NCBI RefSeq assembly: GCF_946886695.1
Contig: NZ_CAMPJD010000062.1
Span: forward strand, 1-19,234
Length of the DNA stretch: 19,234 bases
Direction of reading: 5' to 3'
From: an uncultured Pseudoxanthomonas sp.
GTDB lineage: Bacteria > Pseudomonadota > Gammaproteobacteria > Xanthomonadales > Xanthomonadaceae
Shown here: positions 6,810-14,350 of the stretch, piece by piece
Layout of the letters: each line of letters starts with the position of its first letter
Position numbering within the stretch: the first letter of the stretch is position 1
Made by a program: the position numbers and the translations under genes
Notes under the pieces: model-generated
What the model was told of the DNA's origin: nothing
Seen by the model: only the letters and a program-made list of their open reading frames with translations
The model's database searches: none

Positions 6810-7808
6810 TCAGCCAAGCCGTTCCAGCGCCTCGGCAAGATCCTCGGACAACGGCGCACTCAGCACGTAAGGCGTTTTGCCTCTGTCGAGGGAGAACTGC
6901 AGCGACGCCGCATGCAGGAACAGGCGCTTCAGGCCTGCCTGCTCGCGGAGGCGCTTGTTGACGGCCGGGTCGCCGTACTTGTCGTCGCCCGCCACCGGAT
7001 GGCCGATGTGCTGCGCGTGCACCCGGATCTGGTGGGTGCGGCCGGTCTCGATGCGTACCTCGCAGAACGAATGCCCTCCCCGCCTTTCCAGCACGCGGAA
7101 GTGGCTCAGCGATTCCTTGCCGTCGCGGTGCACCTGCACGTGCCGCTCACCGCCCTGGCGCAGGCCGATGTGCAGCGGCGCGTCCACGCTCATCACACCA
7201 TCGGGCATGCGGCCGACCAGCAGCGTGAGGTAGCGCTTCTCGATGGCACGGGTGCCGTCCTCGCTGTCCTCGCGCAGCAGCGCCTGCAGTTCCGACAAGG
7301 CCGAGCGCTTCTTCGCGATCACCAGCAGGCCGGATGTATCCCGGTCCAGCCGGTGTACCAGTTCCAGGGACTGGTGGGGCCGCAGCGCGCGCATGGTCTC
7401 GATGGCGCCATGACTGATGCCGCTGCCCCCGTGGCTGGCCACGCCGGTCGGCTTGTTGATGACCAGCAGCCGCTCGTCCTCGAACACGATGGCCGCCTCC
7501 ATCCGCTTCAGGAAGCCCACAGGGGGCACGGATTTGTCTCCTGCATCCACGAGACTGACCGGCGGGATCCGGACCTCGTCCCCGCCCTCCAGCTTGCGCT
7601 CGGCTTTTGCCCGACCCCCGTTCACCCGCACCTGGCCGCTCCGCACCAGCTTGTAGACCAGGCTGCGTGGAGCGCCCTTCAGCTGGCCGAGCAGGAAGTT
7701 GTCCAGCCGCTGCCCACCGCGGTCCTCGGGCACCGTGACCGTCCGCACGGCGCTCTTGGCAACCGCTGCCGGCTTGTCGGAGGGGGGGCTGGGGTTGGAA
7801 CCATTCAT
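6810..7808 (-). CDS. rluC: 23S rRNA pseudouridine synthase RluC
   Basis: A 332-residue RluA-family enzyme that in E. coli makes pseudouridines 955, 2504 and 2580 of 23S rRNA. An N-terminal S4 RNA-binding domain (about 32-90, RLDNFLLGQLKGAPRSLVYKLVRSGQVRVNGG) precedes the catalytic domain. The catalytic motif HRLDRDTSGLLVIAK starts at His152, with Asp155 the active-site aspartate. FCEVRIETGRTHQIRVHAQHIGHPVAGDDKYG is the second conserved block. The ATG at 7808 begins MNGSNPSPPSDKP; the frame stays open upstream but loses similarity there. No strong Shine-Dalgarno is seen (CGAGTGTAACAGAATG). It is divergent from rne, as in many gammaproteobacteria. RluC rather than RluD is inferred from that neighbourhood. 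Confidence 0.93.
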   Translation of the reverse strand: MNGSNPSPPSDKPAAVAKSAVRTVTVPEDRGGQRLDNFLLGQLKGAPRSLVYKLVRSGQVRVNGGRAKAERKLEGGDEVRIPPVSLVDAGDKSVPPVGFLKRMEAAIVFEDERLLVINKPTGVASHGGSGISHGAIETMRALRPHQSLELVHRLDRDTSGLLVIAKKRSALSELQALLREDSEDGTRAIEKRYLTLLVGRMPDGVMSVDAPLHIGLRQGGERHVQVHRDGKESLSHFRVLERRGGHSFCEVRIETGRTHQIRVHAQHIGHPVAGDDKYGDPAVNKRLREQAGLKRLFLHAASLQFSLDRGKTPYVLSAPLSEDLAEALERLG

Positions 7809-7810
7809 TC

Positions 7811-7819
7811 TGTTACACT
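7811..7819 (+). promoter_or_regulatory. Candidate extended -10 promoter for rne
   Basis: TGTTACACT matches the extended -10 form TGnTAnnnT. It would start transcription near 7826, giving an rne leader of about 365 nt, close to the 361-nt leader known for E. coli rne. No good -35 is present. It overlaps the rluC upstream region, so the two divergent promoters would share DNA. Confidence 0.35.
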
Positions 7820-8098
7820 CGGCGGGCGAGATAAGGGTTTGATTTCGCAGGGAGTTGCAGTTGGGCCAGAAGCCCGTCTCCCCGCGATTCCGGCAAGTGC
7901 GCGGCCACCGCCCCAGGGGCGGCCATGTTAGCGGCTGATCGGCAGGCCCGGATACCGCCGGGTGCGTGACGGCACCTGTTGCTGAACATGTCCCGCGCGG
8001 CGCCCCCTCTTGAGGGAAGCTGCCGCCGGCCCTGCAACACCTATTAGAAAGAAGCGCTCCCGCGGCCTGCCGTGGTGTCGTAGCGCTGGAAACCCGAT

Positions 8099-8127
8099 CC
8101 GCCCCGCTGCGCCTGCGCAAGGGGCGG
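8099..8127 (+). promoter_or_regulatory. rne leader hairpin, position equivalent to enteric hp2
   Basis: The outer stem CCGCCCC (8099-8105) pairs with GGGGCGG (8121-8127). An inner TGCG/CGCA stem (8108-8111 with 8116-8119) leaves a small asymmetric internal loop. In E. coli the hairpin at this position (hp2) is the sensor that RNase E binds. Equivalence here is inferred from position only. Confidence 0.45.
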
Positions 8128-8155
8128 TGCAACGTTCCAGAGGCGAAACCCCATG

Positions 8156-8188
8156 GCGTTCCGCGCGGTAGCAGCGCGCGAGGAACGC
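8156..8188 (+). promoter_or_regulatory. Hairpin sequestering the rne ribosome binding site
   Basis: GCGTTCC (8156-8162) pairs with GGAACGC (8182-8188), continued by GCGCG (8163-8167) with CGCGC (8175-8179) and a two-base bulge. The right arm contains the Shine-Dalgarno GAGGA (8180-8184), and the stem ends three bases before the ATG at 8192. Translation should depend on melting this 12-bp stem. In E. coli the third leader hairpin likewise carries the SD. Confidence 0.6.
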
Positions 8189-8191
8189 ACA

Positions 8192-11100
8192 ATGAAACGC
8201 ATGTTGATCAACGCCACGCAGGCCGAAGAGCTGCGCGTGGCCATCGTCGACGGTCAGACCCTGTACGACATCGATATCGAACAGCCGTCGAAGGAACAGA
8301 AGAAGTCCAACATCTACAAGGGCCGCATCACCCGGCTCGAACCCTCCCTGGAAGCCGCCTTCGTCGATTACGGCGCGGACCGCCATGGCTTCCTGCCGCT
8401 GAAGGAAATCTCCCGCGATTACTTCCAGGCCGGCGTCGACCACAACAAGGCCGGCATCCGCGAACTGCTGAAGGAAGGCCAGGAAGTCGTCGTCCAGGTG
8501 GACAAGGACGAACGCGGCAACAAGGGCGCGGCCCTGACCACGTTCATCTCGCTGGCCGGCCGCTACATGGTGCTGATGCCCAACTCGCCCACCGCCGGTG
8601 GCGTGTCGCGCCGCATCGAGGGCGACGATCGGGCCGAGCTGAAGAAGGCGATGGACGCCCTGGCCATTCCCGACGACATGGGCGTGATCATCCGCACCGC
8701 CGGCGTCGGCCGTGACGCCGAAGAGCTGCAGTGGGACCTCGATTACCTGCTCAGCGTCTGGAAAGCGATCGCCGAAGCCGCGCTGACCAAGCCGGCCCCG
8801 TTCCTGATCTACCAGGAAAGCCGCCTGATCGTGCGCGCCCTGCGCGACTACCTGCGCAGCGACGTCGGCGAGATCCTGGTCGACACCGACGAACTGTACG
8901 AAACCGCCCGCGAGTTCATGCAGCAGGTCATGCCGCACAACCTGCGCAAGCTGAAGGCGTACAAGGACGACATCCCGCTGTTCAACCGCTTCCAGATCGA
9001 ATCGCAGATCGAAGGCGCGTACGAGCGCAACGTCCGCCTGCCCTCCGGCGGCTCCATCGTGGTCGACCAGACCGAAGCGCTGACTGCCATCGACGTCAAC
9101 TCGGCGCGCGCCACCAAGGGCGGCGACATCGAGGAAACCGCGTTTCACACCAACATGGAAGCGGCCGAGGAAGTGGCCCGCCAGCTGCGCCTGCGTGACT
9201 TGGGCGGCCTGGTGGTGATCGACTTCATCGACATGTCGAGCAACAAGCACCAGCGCGAAGTCGAGAACAAGCTGCAGAACGCGCTCAAGTACGACCGCGC
9301 CCGTGTGCAGATCGGCCGCATCTCGCGCTTCGGCCTGCTCGAAATGAGCCGCCAGCGCCTGCGTCCGTCGCTGGGCGAATCCAGCCAGATCGTCTGCCCG
9401 CGCTGCGAAGGCCATGGCCGCATGCGCAGCGTCGAGTCGCTGTCGCTGTCGATCATCCGCGTGGCCGAAGAGCACGCGATGAAGGACAACACCGGGCAGG
9501 TGCTGATCCAGGCCCCGCTCGAGATCGCCAACTTCCTGCTCAACGAGAAGCGCAGTGCGCTGCGCGAGATCGAACAGCGCCACGACGCGCCGGTCATCAT
9601 CGTGGCCGACGAAGCGCTGCACACCCCGCACTACGAAGTCACCCGCATCCGCGAGAACGAGCTCGGCGAAGAAAGCAGCAAACCCAGCTACCACCGCGGC
9701 ACCCAGCGCAAGCTGCCGGTGCATGCGCTGACCAAGGCCCAGCTCAACATCCCGGCCGCACCGGCGGTCACGCACGTGAAGCACGCACAGCCGGCCCCGG
9801 TACGCGAAGAGCGCGAAGCCCCGGTGGCGGCACCCGCACCGGCTCCGGTCGCCACGCCTGTCGCAGTGGCGGCGCCCGCCAGCGGCGGCGTGATCGGCTG
9901 GTTCAAGCGCCTGCTCGGCGGCAGCGAGGCCGCCACGCCTGCACCGCAGGCACGTCCGCAGCAGGACAACCGCCAGCGCAATGACCGCAACAACGGCCGT
10001 CGCGAAAACCGCGACGCCCGCGGCCAGCAGAACCAGGGCCGTGGCGGCAAGCAGGACGGTGGCCGCCGCGACGAGCGCGGCAACAAGAGCCAGAACGCGC
10101 AGAACGGCAATGCCCAGCAGCAGAAGCCGCGCAATGAGCAGCAGACCCAGAAGCCGCAGAAAGCGCAGGGCGGCCAGCAGAACGCGCAGGGCAATGCTCC
10201 GCAGCAGAAGGCACCCAGGCAGGCGCAGCCCGGCAAGCAGGAAGGACCGCGCCAGCCCAACGCACCGCGCACGCCCCAGCAGGAGACGGCCAAATCTGCT
10301 GCCCCGGGCGCTGACGATGCCGTGATCGCAACGGCGACCGTGGCAGCAGTGGTTGAAACCACCCGCGTGGCAGCTGTCGTCGAGCCCGCCCTGGTCTCGC
10401 CGATCGACGCACCGGCCCTGGACACCGACGTGACGGATAGCCTGGCAACCCCGGCCAACCCGGACGCCGCCGCGGCGGATGCCGGTGATGGTGGCGAAGG
10501 TGGCAGCCGCCGCCGTCGCGGCCGTCGTGGCGGTCGCCGTCGCCGTCGCGGCAATGGCGAAGGCGCAGCCGCCGGCGAAGAAGGCCTGTCGGTCGACGAC
10601 CTCGGCAGCGACGACGAAGCCCCCGTGGCCGACCGTTCGCAGCCCGAGTTCGATTTCGATGACGAAGAGCCAGCCGTCGCCGCTCCCCGTCCGCCGAAGC
10701 CCCAGTCCGCCCATGCTCCGGCACGTGAACCCACCGCACCGGTTGCGATCGCGCCGGTCACGGCCGTAGCGGTCGTGGCCGAGGTCGCGGCATCCGGCTC
10801 GGCCGAGGCGCCGACGCCCGCCAACGTGCCCGCCCCCGTCGTGGCCGAAGCCGCACTGGCGGCCGATGTCATCGAGGACGTGAAGGCTCGGACCGTGCTC
10901 GCCCAGCCCGAGGTCGCTGCCACGGTGCAGGAAGAAGCGCCGGCAGCCGTCGCCATCGTCGAGACGGTGAAGGCCGAGATCGCCGCCGAACCCGTGCGGA
11001 AGATCGAAGCGCCTGTCGTGGTGGCGGACGTCGTCGAGGCGGTTCCCGTCGCCGAAGCTCCCGTGGCCGATGTGCGCAGCGAACCCGTGCAGATCGACCT

Positions 11101-11365
11101 GGTCGACGCGGTGAACGAAGCCGCCAGCGGACCTGCCGCGCCCGTCGAGGTGGCCGTGGCCGCCCCCGCCCCCGCACCGCAGCAAGCCCCGAAGCCGGCC
11201 AGCGTGCCGGCAACGGGTTCGCTGTTCTTCGTCGCCGACGCCGACACGCCCCCGTCGGTGACGCGCAGCCTGTTCGAGCCCGTGGTTACGCCGGTCAAGC
11301 CGGCGGACGACATCGCCCACGACGACAAGCAGGACGACGAAACGTCGGAAGAACGCAGCGTCTGA
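8192..11365 (+). CDS. rne: Ribonuclease E
   Basis: A 1057-residue endonuclease that starts mRNA decay, matures rRNA and tRNA, and scaffolds the degradosome. The start [10 protein letters not shown] with GAGGA upstream is canonical. The catalytic half contains an S1 domain (about 35-125), Mg-binding Asp301 (AIDVNS) and Asp344 (VIDFIDM), and the zinc-link CPRCEGHG with Cys402 and Cys405; E. coli equivalents are Asp303, Asp346, Cys404 and Cys407. The disordered half has an amphipathic membrane-targeting helix ([13 protein letters not shown], about 564-577), an Arg/Asn/Gln-rich RNA-binding stretch (about 596-640), a Gln/Pro/Lys-rich stretch, a second poly-Arg block near 770-787 and an Ala/Val/Pro-rich tail ending in acidic [14 protein letters not shown]. 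No enolase- or PNPase-binding segment is recognised. RNase E rather than RNase G follows from length and the membrane helix. Confidence 0.97.
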   Translation: MKRMLINATQAEELRVAIVDGQTLYDIDIEQPSKEQKKSNIYKGRITRLEPSLEAAFVDYGADRHGFLPLKEISRDYFQAGVDHNKAGIRELLKEGQEVVVQVDKDERGNKGAALTTFISLAGRYMVLMPNSPTAGGVSRRIEGDDRAELKKAMDALAIPDDMGVIIRTAGVGRDAEELQWDLDYLLSVWKAIAEAALTKPAPFLIYQESRLIVRALRDYLRSDVGEILVDTDELYETAREFMQQVMPHNLRKLKAYKDDIPLFNRFQIESQIEGAYERNVRLPSGGSIVVDQTEALTAIDVNSARATKGGDIEETAFHTNMEAAEEVARQLRLRDLGGLVVIDFIDMSSNKHQREVENKLQNALKYDRARVQIGRISRFGLLEMSRQRLRPSLGESSQIVCPRCEGHGRMRSVESLSLSIIRVAEEHAMKDNTGQVLIQAPLEIANFLLNEKRSALREIEQRHDAPVIIVADEALHTPHYEVTRIRENELGEESSKPSYHRGTQRKLPVHALTKAQLNIPAAPAVTHVKHAQPAPVREEREAPVAAPAPAPVATPVAVAAPASGGVIGWFKRLLGGSEAATPAPQARPQQDNRQRNDRNNGRRENRDARGQQNQGRGGKQDGGRRDERGNKSQNAQNGNAQQQKPRNEQQTQKPQKAQGGQQNAQGNAPQQKAPRQAQPGKQEGPRQPNAPRTPQQETAKSAAPGADDAVIATATVAAVVETTRVAAVVEPALVSPIDAPALDTDVTDSLATPANPDAAAADAGDGGEGGSRRRRGRRGGRRRRRGNGEGAAAGEEGLSVDDLGSDDEAPVADRSQPEFDFDDEEPAVAAPRPPKPQSAHAPAREPTAPVAIAPVTAVAVVAEVAASGSAEAPTPANVPAPVVAEAALAADVIEDVKARTVLAQPEVAATVQEEAPAAVAIVETVKAEIAAEPVRKIEAPVVVADVVEAVPVAEAPVADVRSEPVQIDLVDAVNEAASGPAAPVEVAVAAPAPAPQQAPKPASVPATGSLFFVADADTPPSVTRSLFEPVVTPVKPADDIAHDDKQDDETSEERSV

Positions 11366-11395
11366 CACGCTTCGCGCTCCCGAAGAAGTGAAAGC

Positions 11396-11425
11396 ACACT
11401 GGCCGCGCAAGCGGCCAGTGTCGTT
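11396..11425 (+). terminator. rne terminator
   Basis: A perfect 11-bp stem, ACACTGGCCGC (11396-11406) with GCGGCCAGTGT (11411-11421), loop GCAA, 30 bases after the rne stop. It is followed only by CGTTTC, so the T-tract is short, but stem strength and position fit an intrinsic terminator. Confidence 0.75.
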
Positions 11426-11525
11426 TCAGGCCTTGCTATGCCGCGGCATCGGCAGCCTGACCTCGAATGACCAACCCGGTCTGTCCCGGACTGGCCCACC
11501 TGACATCGTTTTCGCCGACCACCAA

Positions 11526-11590
11526 TTGACCTTGCTGTGGATGCCACGGCGCGCATGGGCCATGGATTCCAGCCTTCGCTGGAATGACGG
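11526..11590. repeat. Dispersed hairpin repeat, copy A (partial)
   Basis: TTGAC.TTGCTGTGGATGCC, then ACGGCGCGCATGGGC and a hairpin ATTCCAGC-CTTC-GCTGGAAT (11566-11585). Nearly identical to 11701-11765 in copy B, but lacking the upstream TCCCAGC hairpin. Probably a member of the family of short palindromic repeats scattered through xanthomonad intergenic regions. Confidence 0.7.
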
Positions 11591-11670
11591 AGGTGGAGAC
11601 CCTGCAGGTCCTTCAACGCCTCATCCACGGTCGGACTGGCTTGCCGGGCTGGGCGTGCCGAGCCTATCGG

Positions 11671-11863
11671 CCGTCGTCCCAGCGAATGCTGGGACCCATC
11701 TTGACGTTGCTGTGGATGCCACGGCGCGCATGGGCAATGGATTCCAGCCTTCGCTGGAATGACGTCAGCCGTCGTCCCAGCGAACGCTGGGATCCATCTT
11801 GACGTTGCCGTGGATGCCTCGGCGCGCACCGCCAATGGATTCCAGCGGTCGCTGGAATGGCGG
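11671..11863. repeat. Dispersed hairpin repeat, copies B and C in tandem
   Basis: Two full units of about 94 bases, start-to-start distance 98 (B from 11671, C from 11769). Each has a first hairpin (TCCCAGC-GAAT-GCTGGGA at 11677-11694; TCCCAGC-GAAC-GCTGGGA at 11775-11792), a linker CCATCTTGACGTTGC.GTGG, and a second hairpin (ATTCCAGC/GCTGGAAT at 11741-11760 and 11839-11858). Copy C differs at several linker positions and has loop GGTC instead of CTTC. No open frame of interest covers them. Confidence 0.75.
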
Positions 11864-11922
11864 AGAAGGACAGTGCGGATTGGTTTGCGGCCCAGGCTGT
11901 GGGGTTGGGCTTTCCGGACCGG

Positions 11923-12570
11923 TCAGAGCGCGCGCGACGGATCCATCAGGCCCCACTGCGCGGCAAGCCGCGCCAGCGCGATGGTGTCCTGCACGCCGGT
12001 CTTCTCGAACAGCCGCGTCTTGTGCGTGTTCACCGTCTTCGCACTTAGGCTCAGGCGCTTGGCGATCTCTTCCTGGCGCAGGCCCTGCGTCAGCAGCATG
12101 GCGACTTCCAGTTCCCGCGGCGACAGCGCATCGAATGGCGACGCATCGCCGCCCACCGTATGCAAAGCGAGGTTCTGCGCCACGTTGCTGCCCAGGTAGC
12201 GCTTGCCGCGCGATACGTCGCGTACGGCACGGATCAGTTCGGCCGCATCACCCGCCTTGCCGAGGTAACCCGACGCCCCGGCTTCCAGCAAGCGCTTCGG
12301 CAGCGGGCCATCCTCCAGCACCGACACGATGATCACCCGCACGCCCATGTCGGCGCGCACGATGCGCTCGGTCACTTCGAGACCGCTGTAGCCCGGCAGA
12401 TGCAGGTCGCACAGCACCACGTCCGGTTTGAGCTGGCGCACCATCGGCAATGCGGCCTCGCCGGTCTCCGCTTCGCCCACCACCTCGATGTCGGAGTCCG
12501 TGCCGAGGATGAGTCGCATGCCGGTGCGCACGAGCGCATGGTCGTCGATGAGGAAAACGCGGATCGCCAT
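11923..12570 (-). CDS. GacA/UvrY-type response regulator (NarL/FixJ family)
   Basis: A 215-residue two-component regulator. The receiver domain (1 to about 120) has the acidic pair Asp9-Asp10 (VFLIDDHALVRTGMRLIL), phospho-acceptor Asp55 (VVLCDLHLPGYSG), Ser83 and Lys105 (GYLGKAG). A LuxR-type helix-turn-helix lies at about 150-205 (LSPRELEVAMLLTQGLRQEEIAKRLSLSAKTVNTHKTRLFEK). VGEAETGEAAL, LKPDVVLCDL, PKRLLEAGASGYL and SPFDALSPRELE closely follow GacA/UvrY, which responds to GacS/BarA and switches on small RNAs that titrate RsmA/CsrA. The start MAIRVFLIDD at 12570 is chosen because family proteins begin here; an upstream in-frame ATG at 12618 adds 16 unmatched residues. No sensor kinase or uvrC (often next to gacA) is nearby, so it looks like an orphan. 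GacA function is an inference. Confidence 0.85.
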   Translation of the reverse strand: MAIRVFLIDDHALVRTGMRLILGTDSDIEVVGEAETGEAALPMVRQLKPDVVLCDLHLPGYSGLEVTERIVRADMGVRVIIVSVLEDGPLPKRLLEAGASGYLGKAGDAAELIRAVRDVSRGKRYLGSNVAQNLALHTVGGDASPFDALSPRELEVAMLLTQGLRQEEIAKRLSLSAKTVNTHKTRLFEKTGVQDTIALARLAAQWGLMDPSRAL

Positions 12571-12726
12571 GGGAAACGGATGCCTTGAGGTACGGTTCGA
12601 GCGTAGGTGGCCGTCCATCGCCGCGCAATTAACATTCTATCGGTTGTCGGGTCCGTGCATGCAGGAAGCCACATCCGGCACACGCATGCGCTGCGGCATA
12701 CTCCGGCTTTCCCAAAGGAATCCGAC
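12571..12726. promoter_or_regulatory. Divergent promoter region of the response regulator and peptidase genes
   Basis: On the minus strand TAGAAT within CGATAGAATGTTAATT (near 12637) is a -10 candidate for the regulator. On the plus strand CATACT in GCGGCATACTCCGG (near 12697-12702) is a -10 candidate for the peptidase. Neither has a clear -35. Confidence 0.3.
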
Positions 12727-13599
12727 ATGCCCGGCATCCGTCCGTATCTCCGCGGCGCCCTGCTGCTCTCCCTCGCCGCCATCACGCCCGCCTGGGCCGA
12801 TGACGGTGTCTCCGATCGCTGGCACACGCAGGTCGGCGATGTCAGCGCGCACGCCGACACCACGGCGCGAGGCGATGCGATCAGCCGACGGCTCGACGCA
12901 CTGGGCATCGCGTGGAAGCGCGAGGCGTTCGAACAGGACGGGCAGTCCGGCCACAACCTGGTCGCCGACCTCGGTGGCCCCGACGGGGCGCCGCTGCTGC
13001 TGATCGGCGCGCATTACGATCAGGTGGACGTGGGCCATGGCGCGACCGACAACGCCTCGGGCGTGGCGGCCGTGCTGGAACTGGCACAGGCGCTGAAGGC
13101 CAAACCCCTTGCGGGCCATCGCGTGCAGATCGCGTTCTGGGATCTGGAAGAGAAGGGCCTGCTGGGCTCGCGCGCATGGGTCGCCACGCCCGGCCGCGAA
13201 AAGCCCGCGCTGTACGTCAATTTCGATGTGTTCGGCTGGGGCGATACCTTGTGGATGATGGCGCCGGACGCCGGCACGCCCCTGGTGGGCGCCCTGCGTG
13301 TTGCCAGCCAGCACGAGAAGCTCGGCTTCCAGCCCGGCGACAAGTATCCGCCTACCGATCACCTCGCCTTCCTCAAGGCGGGCTGGCCGGCAGTGTCGTT
13401 CTCGCTGGTCGGCGGCGACGAGATCGACTCCATTCTCACGGTGTTTGGCGGTGCCAAGCCCGAGCGGATGCCCAAGGTGATGCAGGTGATCCACAGCCCG
13501 CGCGACACCACGGCCGAACTGGACCGTGCCCGCGTCGATGACGCGCTGCGCGTGGTGGAAGCGGGACTGCGTGCCTGGGACGCCGCTCCCGCGCCCTGA
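12727..13599 (+). CDS. Secreted M28-family zinc metallopeptidase
   Basis: A 290-residue protein with a Sec signal peptide (1-24, cleavage likely after AWA before DDGVSDRW), so periplasmic or exported. The M28 aminopeptidase fold shows its metal and catalytic residues in order: His96 in IGAHYDQVD, bridging Asp108 in GATDNASGVAAVLELA, the Glu pair 141-142 in FWDLEEKGLLGSRAWV, Asp167 in NFDVFGWGD and His256 in VIHSPRDT. Zn-binding M28 enzymes use His, Asp, Glu, Asp and His in this arrangement. AAAGGAA at 12714-12720 fixes the ATG at 12727. Length suits a single-domain enzyme without a PA insert. The substrate is unknown; aminopeptidase is likely, though the family also contains glutaminyl cyclases. 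A strong terminator follows. Confidence 0.9.
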   Translation: MPGIRPYLRGALLLSLAAITPAWADDGVSDRWHTQVGDVSAHADTTARGDAISRRLDALGIAWKREAFEQDGQSGHNLVADLGGPDGAPLLLIGAHYDQVDVGHGATDNASGVAAVLELAQALKAKPLAGHRVQIAFWDLEEKGLLGSRAWVATPGREKPALYVNFDVFGWGDTLWMMAPDAGTPLVGALRVASQHEKLGFQPGDKYPPTDHLAFLKAGWPAVSFSLVGGDEIDSILTVFGGAKPERMPKVMQVIHSPRDTTAELDRARVDDALRVVEAGLRAWDAAPAP

Positions 13600-13619
13600 G
13601 CGCGTCTGCCCCAACACAC

Positions 13620-13655
13620 ATGCAAACGGGCCCAGCAGGGCCCGTTTGCATCTGG
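13620..13655 (+). terminator. Terminator after the M28 peptidase gene
   Basis: A perfect 14-bp stem: ATGCAAACGGGCCC (13620-13633) pairs with GGGCCCGTTTGCAT (13638-13651), loop AGCA. It starts 20 bases after the stop. No T-run follows, so it may also act in the opposite direction. Confidence 0.75.
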
Positions 13656-14029
13656 ACGAGAACACGCCTGGCTCTTCGGGCGGCGACGGTGTCGGACTCG
13701 CGGTCCACCGCCAGGCGCAGCAAGGAACAGGGGGTGTCCGGAGCGCTGCGTTCGGTTCTCTCGTGGCGCCCTGGGTGCCAGCCTTGCGGCTCGGAAGCAG
13801 GGTTGCGCGGGGGACGGAGGGGGTGGTTCCGCCTGCCCGACCACTGGCGACGTTTTACGTTGGCGTTTGCGAAGACGGCGTGTACGGCGTTCAGCTGCAG
13901 CGCACGGTTTGATGACGCCGGCTCGACATCGATGAACGCGGGCGAACGGCCCCGGGCGCGGATTCGCATCCACCTCACGGATCGCTGCGTAGTTTCGTGT
14001 CAGGCACGCGCACTTTCCCCACAGCCGCC
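13656..14029. other. Gene-free region of unclear origin
   Basis: About 375 bases between the peptidase terminator and the next gene. Several overlapping open frames on both strands exist, but none has a ribosome binding site, a recognisable domain or normal composition (runs of Arg, Pro and Ser). Base use is uneven, with G-rich patches near 13725 and 13805-13830. It could be decayed gene material or a dispersed repeat; I cannot decide. Confidence 0.4.
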
Positions 14030-14251
14030 ATGATGACTTTCGACCTATTCCACGACGCCGCCGATGACGGCAGCTACGAGCTTTCCATCAACGAGTCCGC
14101 GCCCCTGCACTTCGCCAGCCGCGGCGCGGCACTGGGCTACGCGGTCAGACTCGCCAACCAGCGCCACCAGCAAGGGCTCGACTACGCCATCAACATCGAG
14201 GGCGGCGATGGCCGCTGGCGCCTGTTCAATGGGTGGCGGCTCTGCGCCTGA
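14030..14251 (+). CDS. Small conserved-looking hypothetical protein
   Basis: A 73-residue acidic protein, MMTFDLFHDAADDGSYELSI at the start and ending WRLFNGWRLCA. It has no signal peptide or membrane helix and one Cys near the end. Composition is that of a real soluble protein, with alternating hydrophobic residues suggesting a small beta-alpha-beta fold and a helix at AALGYAVRLANQRHQQG. I do not recognise the family with certainty. The start is uncertain: ATG at 14030 or 14033, or GTG at 13997; none has a good Shine-Dalgarno. It lies 99 nt before the PEP mutase-like gene on the same strand. Confidence 0.6.
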   Translation: MMTFDLFHDAADDGSYELSINESAPLHFASRGAALGYAVRLANQRHQQGLDYAINIEGGDGRWRLFNGWRLCA

Positions 14252-14350
14252 CATTGCGGGCCTGATGGCGGCATTGACGTCCGCATCCGGCGAGTAGCCG
14301 GCGCGACGGCATGGCACCCTGTGTGCCCATTCAAATGCCGGTTGCCGCCC

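Larger units (their letters stand above)
7826..8191 (+). promoter_or_regulatory. Long, hairpin-rich rne 5' leader
   Basis: About 365 bases between the divergent rluC and rne starts, without a credible gene. On the rne strand it has several stable hairpins: CCGCCCC/GGGGCGG at 7908-7922, the same arms again at 8099-8127, and a start-proximal hairpin at 8156-8188. In enteric bacteria the rne leader lets RNase E cleave its own mRNA when in excess. Similar size and layout suggest the same here, but the sequence is not recognisably conserved. Confidence 0.5.
11422..11922. other. Gene-free region between rne and the response regulator gene
   Basis: About 500 bases between the rne terminator and the 3' end of the minus-strand regulator. 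It is mostly the three hairpin repeats described separately. The rest (11422-11525, 11591-11670, 11864-11922) shows no coding signature, promoter or RNA I can name. Confidence 0.6.

Noticed and set aside
7928..11410. A 1160-codon open frame antisense to rne
   Set aside because: It mirrors the codon bias of the high-GC rne gene. Its predicted protein is Gly/His/Leu/Arg-rich low complexity with no domain, and rne itself is certain.
11526..11863. CRISPR array
   Set aside because: Only three repeat units, each containing two hairpins and similar over nearly the whole period, with no unique spacers and no cas genes.
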